The position numbers and the translations under genes were made by a program. From Neoechinorhynchus agilis (lineage: Eukaryota; Acanthocephala), in NCBI GenBank assembly GCA_051530055.1, contig CM121341.1:14384001-14448000 (forward strand): a DNA stretch of 64,000 bases. The letters run 5' to 3'. Numbering within the stretch: position 1 is the first letter of the stretch; each line of letters begins with the position of its first letter. Positions 43,661-59,692 of the stretch are shown in pieces. The notes under the pieces were generated by a model. It was not told the origin of the DNA. It saw only the letters and a list, made by a program, of their open reading frames with translations, and searched no databases.

Positions 43661-43830
43661 CCTTTCAGCACAGAAAGTCGAAAAAAAGTGTCATTTTATG
43701 GGCAGAAAGTTGTTTTTACTTATCCTTGAAATTTTATTACGCCAACAGTTGGTATGTGATCCGCTGCCCGAAACTCCAATACGCAGGTCTACTCGATTCG
43801 GGCCCATGACTGTTTCTTATGACTGAGTGT

Positions 43831-44662
43831 TTGCTCGTTTCAGCTACTGGATTTCATCGGCGAGGCACTCCTCATTGCAGATATTGTAGGCACGTCGCAG
43901 AAAACCTTTAAATATACCAACTTTTATACTATTATTATGGGCACTGCTCCAACGTATATAATTATTTACTCATATCAAGAAGATCCTTCGGGATGGTAAA
44001 TATTGAATGGTGGTGAACATAATCCACCGGTTAAAGATTCTTTTATTATTATGAAATATTTCGAAAGGGGAAACCTCACCTCATCATTCATCTAAATAGT
44101 TTGTGCAGTAGTTCTTTTTATTTGTTTGCTCTTGTAAGCTTGGGTTAACAGGTACACCATTAGCAAGGTTGGGGCAAGAATATGTCCGAGGTTGCATTGA
44201 AAATGCAAGACCGTCAATAACGAGAATGACATGAGATTCCGTTCCTGAACGTCCTGATCAAGAGTATTCGCTGGAAGAGATTTGCTAATAGTGGAACAGC
44301 ATCAACTTCAAGCGGGCTCAATTCTGGCCTCGGCAATCTTCCATTTTCACCGGACCTATTCATGGTAGACCAACATCTCGGAAAAACGTACAATTTTTAC
44401 AATGGACGTTGTATCTCTTTATACCAATGAATTCGTTTAGAATGTCGTAAATGCTACGACTCCACACGATTAGGATTTTCTTTTGATGATCAAATTGATT
44501 ATTGGAGTTGGGGTAATCATAATCCCGCGCATTATGATCACCACATCCCCAACTCCATCATCCCGAATGACTTTCTCTCGATGACATCATTAATGTGTCA
44601 TAAATGCGAAAGAACGTTTTTCGTTAGTGTTCATCCCTGTTTCCACCACTGTTCTTGTAGAA
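43831..44662. other. Intergenic; 62-bp foldback at 44495-44556
   Basis: GGAGTTGGGG..AATCATAAT and ATTATGAT..CCCCAACTCC form an imperfect hairpin with a short CG-containing loop. No gene supported in the rest. Confidence 0.45.
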
Positions 44663-45628
44663 ATGCAAATGTTCAAAGCAGCGACTGTAAGCCTGAGTCT
44701 CGGTAGTAGAAGTTTGTCTACGGCTCCTTCGGTTACGAGATTCAAGAAGTTCCAGATATATAGATGGGTACGATTATTTTAGTGAAGTGCCCTGACTGAT
44801 CGCTATTCGTATGCAGGATCCCGAAACCCCTGAAAAGAAGCCATTTCTACAAGAATACAAGGTCGATTTGAATGATTGCGGACCGATGGTGCTGGACGCG
44901 TTGATAAAGATAAAGAATGAGATCGATCCTACTGTTACATTTCGACGTTCGTGCCGTGAAGGTATTTGTGGATCATGTTCAATGAACATCAACGGCTCCA
45001 ATACCCTCGCTTGTCTCTGCAAAATCGATGATAATCTCGGTCGAACAAGTAAAATATACCCTTTGCCGCATATGTTTGTCGTTAAAGACCTTGTTCCGGA
45101 TATGTCTAATTTCTACGAGCAATACGAATCAATAAAACCTTATCTTCAACGTAAAGATAAGCTTAACGAAAAATCTTCGGACTTTAAACAGTTCTATCAA
45201 AGCGAAAAAGACCGAGCTAAGCTTGATGGCCTTTACGAATGCATCCTTTGTGCTTGTTGCTCTACTTCTTGCCCTGAATATTGGTGGCATCCTACCAAAT
45301 ACCTAGGACCGGCAACGCTTATGCAAGCGTACAGGTCAGCTTCAAAGGGAATTATTGCAATTCGTAATTCATCTTTTAAGATGGATTATCGATTCGAGAG
45401 ATGACTTCGCAAAGGAACGAGTTAAGGCCCTAAATGATCATTGGAAAGTTTATCCATGCAAAACAATCATGAACTGCACCGCTACCTGTCCAAAAGTAAG
45501 TTCTAATTTAATGCGCTTTTTACATAGTCATTTAGCACTTAAATCCCGGCAAGGCTATCGGAGAACTTAAAAAATATCTTACTGGCTTTGTCCCCTTGCC
45601 ACGTAAAGACCTCAGAGTCGTCGAATAA
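44663..45628 (+). CDS. SDHB: Succinate dehydrogenase iron-sulfur subunit
   Basis: Four exons (44663-44767, 44817-45334, 45381-45495, 45536-45628) splice in frame to 276 residues. The N-terminus is a mitochondrial presequence ([20 protein letters not shown]), then [18 protein letters not shown]. The 2Fe-2S ligands are in [10 protein letters not shown] and TLAC. The 4Fe-4S and 3Fe-4S ligands are in [12 protein letters not shown] and NCTATCPK with HLNPGKAI following. SDHB transfers electrons from the flavoprotein to ubiquinone in complex II. Length and motif spacing match the family. The start is fixed by exon 1 supplying the presequence; an acceptor-like TTCTTGTAG lies 2 nt before the ATG. Introns are 49, 46 and 40 nt. 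Confidence 0.95.
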
Positions 45629-45771
45629 ACTACAGTAAATTATAAACATATTCGAAAATAGATTTAGCATTATCGCTCGTATTTGGGAAGCAAACAGCAG
45701 TGAGTCTCGATGGATCAAATGTAAAAAAATTTAAAGGTAAACGATAACTGAGCTATTTTTAATATCTTTAA

Positions 45772-46012
45772 AGCAGAGGATTTTCATCCGCTGATTCGGA
45801 GAATTTCTTCTTTAATAGAGGACTACAAGCAAATCATACTTAATAAAGCAAGATATTTATCCGCTGATTTGCAGAATTTCTTTTTTTTTATTGAGGATTA
45901 CAAGCAAATCACTTTTAATAAAGCAAGATATTTATGCGCTGATTTCCAAAATTTCTTTTTTAAGCGAAAACTACAAGCAAATCATATTTAAAGCAGAGGA
46001 ATTTTATCCGCT
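45772..46012. repeat. Short tandem repeat, period ~83 bp, about 3 copies
   Basis: The blocks TCCGCTGATT, AATTTCTT, TACAAGCAAATCA and TTTAAAGCA recur in order at about 83-bp spacing downstream of SDHB. No coding capacity. Confidence 0.65.
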
Positions 46013-46280
46013 GGAAAAATTCAACGTCCCCAATTAAATTTGGAAAACTCTGCATTTGCCCGTATTGCCTCGCGCATTATTTAATAACTAAAATTACAAA
46101 TAAGACGGTTCTTGTTTCAAGGATTCTCTGAAAAATTTAAATCGCCAGTAAAATGGTTCCTATGCGAATGGATATGCTTAGTTCGTCATCGCTCAATTGC
46201 GAAATCAACTTAATCTTGCACTCCAGCGCGCCATAACGTTGATGATCTAGTTTTGTTTTTAAGTGGACACAAGGGGGCTG

Positions 46281-46342
46281 TTGTTATGATAAAGAAAATC
46301 CTTATTGTCGAGCTTTTGCCATCTTACGGCTATCCCAGGAAT
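46281..46342. repeat. Dispersed fragment also present at 55112-55170
   Basis: GATAAAGAAAATCCTTATT..CGAGCTTTTGCCATCTTACGG here matches GAAATCCTTATT..CGAGCTTTCGCCATCTTACGG near 55125. The source is unknown; the 55-kb copy lies in unassigned sequence left of the cytochrome b561 gene. Confidence 0.5.
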
Positions 46343-46939
46343 CTACAAAGGCGCGTAGAGTTGTGAAGTGTGTTAAAGTAGCGTCATCGAAACGGAAAAT
46401 TCATCCCGCCTGTTGAGCACTTCTTGGGCTTTGTGTCTGGGAAAACACCATCACCCCGAAAATCACACCATTTCCCCATTGCAGGGTACATCAATAAACT
46501 ATTTCCTTTGCCACCCTTCTCCAAGTTGCGTCAACTAATTGACTTCCAAACACGTCTTGGCGCTCACCTCCCTTCAAAATCAAACATCTACGGCCCATCG
46601 CAATAAATTTCCTGACCTTCCCGGTTTACAGAAAGTACTATCTTACAAAATACTTATCGCCCACAAAAATTTCCTTTACCCCAAAATTCGTTCAGGTGGA
46701 GACTCTTGGTCTTCGCAAACCTGATATCTACCCAGATTTGTCCTCTTCTGAATTCAAACATGCCTAGACTCCATCAATGGGAACCTCTGTCATGCTTCAG
46801 ATTACAACCATTGCCCCATCTTAGACTCCACGCAAACTATCAATCCGTCCTCCAACATTTCAAGAAATTACCTCAAAATTCGTACCCTCAATCTGAGATC
46901 CCAAAATAGACTATACGCCGCATCATCCCCGAACTCATT

Positions 46940-47690
46940 GACCCTCTTGCCCTGCTAAAATGATTCTTATTTCGAAAAACATACATCCGATTTCCACCGA
47001 ATCATTCCGTCCAATATAAATTCTGCCCGCCCTTTCAAAAATTATAAAAAATGTTTCAAAAATCGCCTTATACTACGCAATAACAAATTATCGTTCCTAA
47101 AATTCGGCTTCCGACCCAAATTTTCGGCAGCGGATGACCTTCTTTGTATTTATGAGGCGCTCCTACGTAACTTCCACCATAATCCCTCTTACTTCAGACG
47201 TCTCATTAAACTGGATTTATCGAAAGCATTCGACTCCGTGGACCATTCACTTTTTCTTCGGGCCTGTTCCGATGTCGGTCTAAACTCGTGGCAGATCCAC
47301 TGGTTGGCATCTTATCTTCACAATCGCGAACAATACATTCAGTGCCGAACAACCCTCGCGATCACCCTACCCTCACCATAGGCGTACATCAAGATGCCGC
47401 CCATTCACCACTTCTTTTTAGTATTTCCGTAAACGAATTTAAACCTCCCTCGTCTAGCTCTAAACTTTTCTTATATTTCGACGATCTCACCTCATCAATC
47501 AATCACCATTCGACCTCTCCCTCTCTTTTACATCTAAAGAAATCATCCACATAAAAGATTTCTGCAACAATCACAAACTCCACCTGAATCTCTCTAACTG
47601 CTTCGAAATGATCCATTCATTCTCCCGCACCCCCACATTCTACCTCGAGCTTCCAAACGACATCCGACGAATCACCTACCTATACAAACA
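46940..47690 (+). mobile_element. LINE (family A) reverse transcriptase, 5' portion, interrupted
   Basis: Plus-strand reading gives LKFGFRPKFSAADDLLCIYE and LIKLDLSKAFDSVDHSLFLR, reverse-transcriptase motifs of Jockey/CR1-like LINEs, and FLYFDDLTSS in place of YADD. Several stops and frameshifts break it. The element resumes at 48937 after an insertion. Confidence 0.75.
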
Positions 47691-48937
47691 CGTTTTATTG
47701 ATTAAGAAGAACGATCCATACACTTGCCAGCATCTATCTTTGCTGAAGTTGTCTGGATGTCGGATGTTGAGGCAGGGAGGTGGGATTTGTCTTTGGAGTT
47801 TTACAGGAGAATGACCGATTGGGAGTCTTTCCTTGTTCTCCGGTTGTTAAGGAAAGATTGGGCTTGGGGGAGGAAGGATTTTTGGTAGACGGTGGTACGA
47901 GCGAGGGGGATGAAAAGGTTGGGGTTCCGGGTGTTTACTAGGGAAGAGTATTTAGAGACGAGGGAAGAAAATTGGTTGAAGAAGACGGAGGGCGTTTTTG
48001 GAGAAAATGGAGTTGAGGTGGGCGTCGAGGGGAAGGAGTGAAGTCGCGCATATTCTCGCTGCTCTCTTGTGGGAGGTTTCGAGGGAATGGAGAGCATTGG
48101 CGGAAAGGGCGAGGAAAGTGGGGAAGGCGTATGTAAGGATATGGAGGATGGCAGAGAGATAAAAGTGGGCAAGGTGTTTAGGGGATACGCCGAGACGCCG
48201 GAGGAGTTTGAGAAGGTAAAGACGAGGGTTTGCTTTAGAGAGTGCAAATGAAATGTGGGCATCCCATTTAAGGTTTTCTTCGAAAGTCATGCCCAGTATT
48301 CGGAGAGAAGAGGAGCGTTGGATGGGGAGAGGGAGAGGCGCGGGGATAAGGTTGCGTTTGGAAATGTGGGGGACAAGCTCAAAAGATTTGGATAAATTTA
48401 AAGAGAGGTTTAGGGTGGAGAGCGAGAAAATGAGATGGCTGAGTGCGTCCATGGTTGTGGAGAGGGAGAGAGCGGGAGATGCGATGGTAATAACTGTGAG
48501 GTCATCGGCATAGAGAAAATATTTGGTAGGGGGAGTGAGAGGATGAAGGTCATTTAGAAAAATGTCAAAGAGGAGAGGGGAAAGTACGGCGCCTCGGGGG
48601 ACCCCGTTAAATATGGGTAGAGAAGAGAAGCAAGAAGTTCCACATTGAATATCTTGTTTGCGGTTGGAGAGGAAAGATTAAATCCAAGCGAGTTGCCAGG
48701 TTGAGAGGCCAAAGGAAGCACATGCTTTGAGGAGAAAGGAGTGATCTACCGACTCAAACGCCCTGGAAATATCCAGTTGCACGAGACGGACGGTTGATTC
48801 TGGATTGGAATCTAAGCTGCGCACAAGCGTATCGTAGATGCAGAGGAGGGCACCAGAACAAGAGTAATTGGGACGGAAAGCGAATTGGGAAGGGGAGATG
48901 TTTTTGAGGAAGAAGGGAAGTAGGCGGTTTTAAAACA
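47690..48937 (-). mobile_element. Second LINE copy inserted antisense inside the family A element
   Basis: The minus strand encodes the VDHSFLLKACASFGLSTWQL region, GVPRGAVLSPLLFDIFLNDL, FLYADDLTVI, then NLSKSFELVPHISKRN and ILGMTFEENLKWDAHI. It carries the YADD catalytic box. The 5' end is truncated at ~48937. The 3' end lies near 47690, where TTTATTGATTAAG borders the host LINE. It appears younger and less decayed than its host. Confidence 0.78.
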
Positions 48938-49511
48938 TTTTTCTTCTGGATCTCCAATTTCAATCAAATCAGAAATAGGACTCGCACAATACCCTTTACC
49001 TAAAACGCAATACCTTTAAAATTTACCTCCTCAAACACCTACGCCATTTTGGGGTCCCTTAGACCGATGTCTTAAATTTTTTACTACAGCTTAATTTTAC
49101 CCTCTCTCACCTACGGTTATCCCATCTTTTGCAATCTGTCCAAATCACAAACTCGTCGCCTTGAAAAGTTTCATAGAAGTCTAAAATTTGCACAGTCAAT
49201 TTTCTCCCTCTTGAGGAATACCTTTATTAAATTTTCAACAAACAATCAAAACGCCTCTCAATCTTACCACCGCATTTTTTACCACATGTCACCCCCTTTT
49301 CATACGAGCACAACACTCGCAATCCCAATTCCTTTCATCTTCTTATACCTCGGATCTACTTCTTCCTCCGTTCCTTTTCCATGCTGCTTAATCCTCTCGG
49401 ATATCATAACCCGAAATGAACCGGACCGTCATACCTATCATATTGCCCGAGTATTCATGAGGACCCAGATGTTTATGGTTCATCTACTTTGAAAAATGTA
49501 ACGTGTTATTA
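48937..49511 (+). mobile_element. LINE (family A), 3' portion after the nested insertion
   Basis: Plus-strand reading gives LPSLTYGYPIFCNLSKSQTR, the segment that normally follows the reverse transcriptase. Then comes the family A 3' end with GAGCACAACACTC and the terminus AACGTGTTATTATTA. It provides the reference for the 3'-end fragments at 15.6, 16.6 and 22.3 kb. Confidence 0.75.
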
Positions 49512-51080
49512 TTACAAAAGCCCGCTCAAATGTCAATTAAAAACTTGATCAATCATGCGGCTGGCAAATCAAGTAGTATTTAACAAGATTATGAGCATGC
49601 GTTTAGACAAACCTATCTCTACCGACTTTATAGACTGTTATTAAAGTTGACTGATTCTTCCGGGCGCTTAGCTGCTTTCTTTCTGACATTTGTTTACCCT
49701 CATTCAACTTTGTCTACTTCGTTCGGGTGTCGCAGTTTGTGTGGAATAAAACTCAGTTTTGGTTCTAGGTTAATAACATAGACGGATCTGTGGACTGTCA
49801 GTGGGAAGCAGTCCCGCCTTGGCAATTAGTTTCCTCGATGATTTGGAAAAGCAATGTAACTTGCCGCATTTAACGTCGTGACAGATTTATCGCCGCTATG
49901 TTGATGATGCGCTATACACCTACAGAGAGGATTGTGAGATCGATTTCATGCAGAGGAGGTTGAATTCTATTAATCCTACTGAAGGGATTAAGGTGAAGCG
50001 AGATAAACTATCGGATTATCTGCCATTCCTAAATTTGCATTTCAAAGTTAATGATGTCACTGATTTCAGTTGGTATTGCAAACCATGTCGTAAAGGAATA
50101 ATTATGCATCAAAATTCCCATCATTCTGGGTAATGAAACTGGCAATTTTGCAGAGAAGCACAGGACAGCGCTGGTTTGCTCATCGTCATAAACGGAGAAA
50201 CGATTGGCGATAGAGATATTGAACGCAATTTTCGCAGATAATGGATACAAACGTAACGAGATCATGCGGTTTCAGCAGCCGTGTAATTCAAGAAAGCAGA
50301 AATCGAATGTTGATTGCTCGCGGAATCAATATTGAGGGAAACCGATTCTCAGCACTTCATATATCAGTGAAAAGTCAACTAGTGACGTTCGAAAGCTGCT
50401 ACGACAATCGAGAATAGATGCCCAGATTGTCCGCAGAAGCGCGCCTACACTAAGCCGAACTCTGACAAGAACTGAGCATCATGAAGCGCCCACGCACCAG
50501 AGAAGTTCGTGAACACAAATGGTCGACAAGAGTCGATTTGTACTCAAATCAGTGTGGTGTACGAGATGACCTGCGAACGATGTTTGGCCGATGACAATCG
50601 CGGGGTCATATACATGGGGAAACTGAACGGCTTTTACGTCAACTTTGACGAAAAATATTCGCAACGCACTGAATCCGGAAGCAAAATCATGGCCACGCCA
50701 TAATCAAAGAACCGTTCAGAGTGCAACAGTGACCGAGATGTAAAACTCTCGGCGCAGGTTAGATTTATAGCCAAGGATCCGGTAAAAATATCTATCAACC
50801 GAGGCACTACTTATATCCCGGGCGGTTGGAAGGGGAATGTGTTTTCCATGACAATGCGAGGATGAGTTCTGGGCATCAGCTCGGCAAAGCCCAGGAACTG
50901 GTCAACAAGCGGGACGAACTTTCCGCTTCGATGTCGCTACTTTAACGTGTTCCAAAGCCCCACGCGCCTTTGTAGATTCCTGAAGAAACCATAAGACCGC
51001 AAAAGCTTGGAAATAGAGATTTTTTTTATCATTACAACAGTCGGCCCAAGTGTCTATTTAAAAACAAAACTTGTTCAAAA
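49511..51080 (+). mobile_element. Decayed Penelope-like element with terminal direct repeats
   Basis: Plus-strand reading across frames gives a YRRYVDDALYTY-like catalytic box near 49890-49930, RRLNSINPTEGIKVKRDKLS, YLPFLNLHFKV and YCKPCRKGIIMHQNSHHS, corresponding to Penelope-type reverse transcriptase. Further on, VVYEMTCERC and VIYMGKLNG resemble the linker Cys pair and GIY-YIG start. Direct repeats at 49511-49556 and 51034-51080 share CATTACAA..CAAATGTCAATTAAAAAC-type sequence and may be the terminal repeats. Many stops, so inactive. Confidence 0.65.
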
Positions 51081-51107
51081 TTAAAGATTAGCATTAGAGA
51101 ATTTAGC

Positions 51108-54802
<3,695 letters not shown>

Positions 54803-55214
54803 CTGCGGTGGAAAAATACGTTTACTTTAAGAAAAACGGTCTTACCCAAGTGAACGATATGAAAAACTCAAAGACCATCTTCCTGATCGAAAAAATAATG
54901 AGCCAAATAATCGCGAACCGCTAACAATTCACGGATCAATAGAACGAAAGAATCATTTTAATTATCAGGTGACGCAAATTTTTGACAAATTTGCTTTGAT
55001 GATCGTCTTTATGGAACCTGGAAAGTTTCTTTTTTCAGCTGCTTCCAAAAATTCTACGTGGATAAATGTGCGAGCTTTGTTTTTAAACCGGCAACTGGAG
55101 GAGGCTTGCTCTAATGATAAAGAAAAAGAAATCCTTATTTTCGAGCTTTCGCCATCTTACGGTTTTCTCAGGTTTTTTCCGAAAAAATTGGTATAAATTT
55201 CGCGCCATCTTCTA
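54803..55214. other. Intergenic between NOC3 and the cytochrome b561 gene
   Basis: Two short plus-strand frames (54721-54924 overlapping NOC3, and 54969-55196) lack recognisable motifs. The region contains the sequence duplicated at 46281. Confidence 0.4.
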
Positions 55215-56073
55215 TTGATATTTAATGTCGTTTCATCTACAAACCTTTATTTTCTTTTACTGCCAATGAGCGTACGATATCCTGAATTGAAAAATAAAAT
55301 CTTAAATCGTTTACGTTCCTCTTTGATTCGAAAAACCATGGGATCATTCCCAATGCGTATAATACTGATATGGATATTTCTCATTGTGCTCATGTCAATA
55401 CCGATCGCATAGGTTTTGAAATGGATGATGCTGAATTCGGAACCGTTCAATGTTCACGCACCGTCCGTATTCATCCCGCATCCGCCTATGGCGATTATCG
55501 GTGCCATCGCAGTTCCATCAATCGCTAGCACATTTTTTAAACACACACAAATCGGTACAAATCCGGCAATGAGACGAAGGCTAAAGTTCTTACACCTTTT
55601 TCTCCACTTATCTGGGAACTCTCATTTAGTTTCTGATAGTTGAGAATTCCTACAGAGTATTCGGAGTTACCACAACCGCTGTCAGTATTTACTTTGCATT
55701 CCAATCTCACGTAGTAAAGAGAATTCCGCACTTTTATTCTATTCATTCAATCATGGGATTAATTTCAATATCGCTGGCTGCTGTGCATTGGATTTTATCT
55801 TTCATTGAGTTTCAATATCCAATGTTGTCCCCGCAAACCAGATCCAAATCGATGCCATATCATCGATACTTCGGAGCAATGCTACTTGTTTTATACACTG
55901 CGACTGTGGTGCTGGGAATAACAGAAAAAGCCATTTTCTCTGGTAAATATTCAGCAAAGAAACAAGCTACGCACTTTGCCAATATCATTGGGATTGCCGT
56001 CATTGCGATCACAATATTCACAGTTTCTTGGATTATTCAGAGAACTGCTTCAGTGAAAGTATTAAAAACGTAA
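55215..56073 (+). CDS. Cytochrome b561-type transmembrane ferrireductase, gene model incomplete
   Basis: The clear part, 55640-56073, reads FYSIHSIMGLISISLAAVHW, MPYHRYFGAMLLVLYTATVV, LGITEKAIF and a last helix ending IIQRTA. Upstream, FNVHAPSVFIPHPPMAIIGA and LKFLHLFLHL fit helices 2-3, and IILIWIFLIVLM fits helix 1. Heme-ligand-type His residues (FN-x-H, LH-x-x-LH, SIHS, YH) are present. These proteins move electrons from ascorbate across membranes. Joins near 55405 (TAG between segments) and 55620 do not resolve to clean splice pairs, so either unusual introns or decay must be assumed. About 240 residues if complete. Confidence 0.6.
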
Positions 56074-56840
56074 AAAGTAGAAGGTTCAGAAAGAGTCAGC
56101 ATTTTCTGCCCGGAGAAATGGCTCAAAACCAGAATTATCGCATTATTTGTGTTACAGAAAGTATTGAAGGATTGATGAAACAAATCTTTTCATTTTTCTA
56201 TATGACAAATCGGGAATGCGTCTAAATGCGCTACCGAATTGCAGATAATCATTAAACCTTCCTTTCTTGTTGGTTCTTGATTTTGGCGTTTCTTTACTTC
56301 GTAAAAGTAGTAGCAAAATTCAGTTGATCAGAGTATTGTAAGCGAAATGCCTTGATAAATTATCGTTGATACAAACAAAGTTACCGTTGAAGGTATTTAA
56401 AAATCTCTTCCTTGATTAACCATTAAATGCAGAAGTTTAATTTAGTAATCAAAAGAGAAGTGGTTATAAACATAATGAATTAGCATAACTGAACTTCGAA
56501 AGTGAATAAACCATAAAAGCGGAAATTTGATATACCAAAGGAGTTTAGGTCTCTGATTGCAACGGAACGATCGTTCGAATATGGTTTAGAAACATAACGC
56601 AATAATGGAAGAAGATATCTATGTTTTTATTTGGCTGTTTTTTTCGATGGATTCAATCTCAAAATGCTCATGATCTAGAAAAGTTTTCGTTAGTAATTTG
56701 ACTTTGGGAAATTTGGTCGTTATCGCAATTTGTTAGCAAAATTTGCTTTAAATCTGATTCGGTATTATTGCACAATTTATCCTGATGCCACTAGGAATCT
56801 TCAGAAGTATTTTACAGGCAATGAAGACTGCCATATAAAA
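56074..56840. other. Intergenic, nothing recognised
   Basis: AT-rich. No supported gene or repeat. Confidence 0.45.
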
Positions 56841-56844
56841 AGAA

Positions 56845-58505
56845 TATTCTTGGGGTGACTCGGTGCCGGTCCCAAGCCCGGTCAAATGGGGAGGGTTTGC
56901 GTCAGGACTGGCATCCGGCCGTAAAACCTTGAGCCGAAAACATATCAGCAATGTCAAGTCTAATACCTCCGATCGATCGGGCTAGGGCGTTCCCTTCATG
57001 CGACGCGTGAAAAATTATTCAGGGTTACCGGATAAACGACGGGTCCGGCTAAAGAAGCGAGTCGCCTTCAAAATACGAATCGGCACCCTGAATGTAGGTT
57101 CAATGACCGGGAGAAGCAGGGAAGTGGCCGATTTGATGAGCAGGAGAAAAAAATCGAAATTCTTGGCGTCCAGGAGATCAGATGGAAGGGAGGGAAGGCT
57201 AAGGAATTATGCTACCGATTTAAACTGTTCTATAGTGGAGGAGCAAGTGGTAGGAACGGAGTGGGCGTCATGGTATCAAAGGATCTAGTGGACAACTTCG
57301 TAGAGGTGATTCGAACAAGCGATCGGGTAATGGCGCTGAAGGTAAGCGTTAACGGCGAAGCCACAATAATAGTTTCTGCGTAAACCCTACAAATCGGTTG
57401 TAGTTAAGAGGAGAAGGTGGAATTTTGGCTGGATTTACCGGAAGTGGCAATGCCTAGGGAGGGTCGATGCGTGATAACCGGCGATTTGAATGAACGCGTG
57501 GGGCCGTGAGATGGATACGAGCGAATTCATCGAGGACACAATGTAGGATCAAGGAACGCCGAGGGTATAAGACTATTGGATTACGCAGCAGCGTTGGAGC
57601 TGCGTATTGCCAATACTTCAAAAAAGACCCACGGCACCTTTACACATACTCAATCAAGCCAAACCGATTTCATTTTGTATCCGATAGGGAGATGGGGTGA
57701 AGTTCAGAATGTCAAGATAATACTAGGAGAGGAGTGCACGACGCAACATAGAGTGCTCGTGAGCCGACAACGGGCATTGCGCCTTAAATGAAGTGGTGGA
57801 AACGTGCACCCGAATGTCAATATGACGAGGCTGTACTCGGACGATGAGGTGGCTGCACAGCTCAAGAAAATGAAGACTTGTAGGAGCGCCGGTCCAGTTA
57901 ACATTCCGATCGAGCTGTGGCAATCCCTGGGCGTCTTCGGAATAAAGTTGCTCACGATGCTCTTTTAGAAGATAGATATGGAGGAAAAGATCCCGTCGGA
58001 ATGGCAGGGAAGCATATTGAAACCAACACCATGCCGCCGCGATCCAAGCGATGTATCGAGAATGCTACACCTGCGTGCGATGCCACAGCGTTATCACCGA
58101 CTATTTCCGAGTCTTCGTCGGTCTGCAACAGGGTTCGGCCCTGAGTCCATTCTTGTTCACGATCGTGATAGACGTCCTAAGAAATGCGGGAAGAGAAATG
58201 AACGCACCATGGACGATTTGGTGCTCACAGATATGGACGTGGACACACTCAGGAATTTGCTGGAGAGTTGGCGACAGCGAATAGATAGCAGCGGATTGAG
58301 AGTGAGCAGGTGCAAAACGAAATACATGGGGCCGGGTAACCTCGATATGCAAGGAACTCAGATTGAAAAGATGAACACCTTCAAATATTTGGGCAGCCTG
58401 TTGAACATGCAATGTGAGCTCGCACCATAGATCGGGCAAAGAGTTCAATGCAGCTGGAACAACTGGAGGAAGACAACAGCCATCCTTTGCGATAAGCGTT
58501 TCCCG
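56845..58505 (+). mobile_element. RTE-clade LINE, decayed, 3' end lost
   Basis: The 5' leader GTGACTCGGTGCCGGTCCCA with GGTTTGCGTCAGGACTGGCA is typical of RTE elements. An AP endonuclease follows (RIGTLNVGSMTGRSREVADL, EIRWKGGKA, GVGVMVSKDLVD, ITGDLNERVG). Then comes reverse transcriptase (VGLQQGSALSPFLFTIVIDV, YLGSLLN) and a WNNWRKTTAILCDKRFP segment. Several frameshifts and stops, and a deletion between endonuclease and reverse transcriptase. Homology ends abruptly at ~58505. Confidence 0.82.
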
Positions 58506-59349
58506 AACGTTTTTGGAGAAAACGGAGTGGCGGTGGGCGTCGAGGGGAGGGAGTGAAGTACCGCATATTCTAGCTGCTCTCTTGTGGAAAGTCTCGAGGG
58601 AATGGAGAGCATTGAAGGAGAGGGAGAGGAAAGTGAGGAAAGCGCATGTAAGGATAGGAAGGATGGCAGAAAGATAAAAGTGAGCAAGGTGTTTAGGGGA
58701 TACGCCGAAATGCCGGAGGAGTTTGAGAAAGTAAAAACGAGGGTTTGCTTTTGAGAAGGTAAATGAAATGTGGGCATCCCATTTAAGGTTTTCTTGTAAA
58801 ATCAGGCCCAGTATTCGGGGGGAAGAGGAGCGTTGTATGGGGAGAGGCAGAGGCGCGGGGATAAGATTGCGTTTGGAAATGTGGGGGGACAAACTCAATA
58901 GATTTGGATAAATTTATGGAGAGGTTTAGGGTGGAGAGCGAGGAAATGAGATGGTTGAGCTCGTCCATGGTTGTGGAGAGGGAGATAGAGGGAGATGCGA
59001 TGATAATGACTGTGAGGTCATCTGCATAAAGAAAATATTTGGTAGGGGTAGTGAGAGGATGGAGGTCATTTAGAAAAATGTCAAAGAGGAGAGGGGAAAG
59101 TACGGCGCCTTGGGGGACCCCTTTAAATATGGGCAGAGAAGAAGAACATGTAGCTCCAGATTGGATATCTTGTTCGCGGTTGGAGAGGAAAGAGGAAATC
59201 CAAGCGAGTTGCCAAGTTGGGAGGCCAAAGGAAGCTCATGATTGGAGAAGGGAGTGATCGACCGACTCGAACGTGCTGGAAATATCCAGTTGCACGAGAC
59301 GGAGAGTTGATGCTGGACTGGAACCTAAGCTGCGCACCAGCGTATCGTA
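58505..59349 (-). mobile_element. LINE fragment of the nested family, joined to the RTE element
   Basis: Matches 47.99-48.84 kb on the minus strand: the LYADDLTVII box, DELNHLISSLSTLNLSINLS, LKWDAHISFTFSKANPRF. Both ends are internal to the 47.7-48.9 kb copy (start GTTTTTGGAGAAAA, end GCGTATCGTA), so it is a fragment moved or trimmed by recombination. Confidence 0.8.
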
Positions 59350-59633
59350 TTCTTTTTTAAGAATGCTGATCTTTTACTCTGCGAAAAGGTGTTAGGAAAT
59401 ATCTTGGATATTCGAAAAATAAAATTCCGTGTAATAATTACACCTATGTCTAAACGAATTATTTACTTAATATCTGTACGAATTTAGCTTCCCCCATTTC
59501 ACAGTGTGATTTGAAACTCCTCTTAAGAGCACCTCGAAAACTTTTCGTTGAGCAATCCATGTTTTGTAAACATTTCTACGTTCAAATCCAAAACATCGTT
59601 CGGATAAACACAACTCTGTTTACCTTTCCGGAG

Positions 59634-59640
59634 TATAAAA
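59634..59640 (+). promoter_or_regulatory. TATA box
   Basis: TATAAAA in the context GAGTATAAAAGGAGG, 53 nt before the ATG of the small secreted protein gene. The spacing suits a transcription start near 59665 and a short 5' leader. Confidence 0.6.
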
Positions 59641-59692
59641 GGAGGCGAGATGAGATCTCAATCTATCGCCGTCGGTCTTCAAACCGTCAACA

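Noticed and set aside
48069-48513. Plus-strand Glu/Gly/Arg-rich frames at 48.07-48.51 and 58.41-58.68 kb
   Set aside because: Antisense of LINE reverse transcriptase coding sequence.
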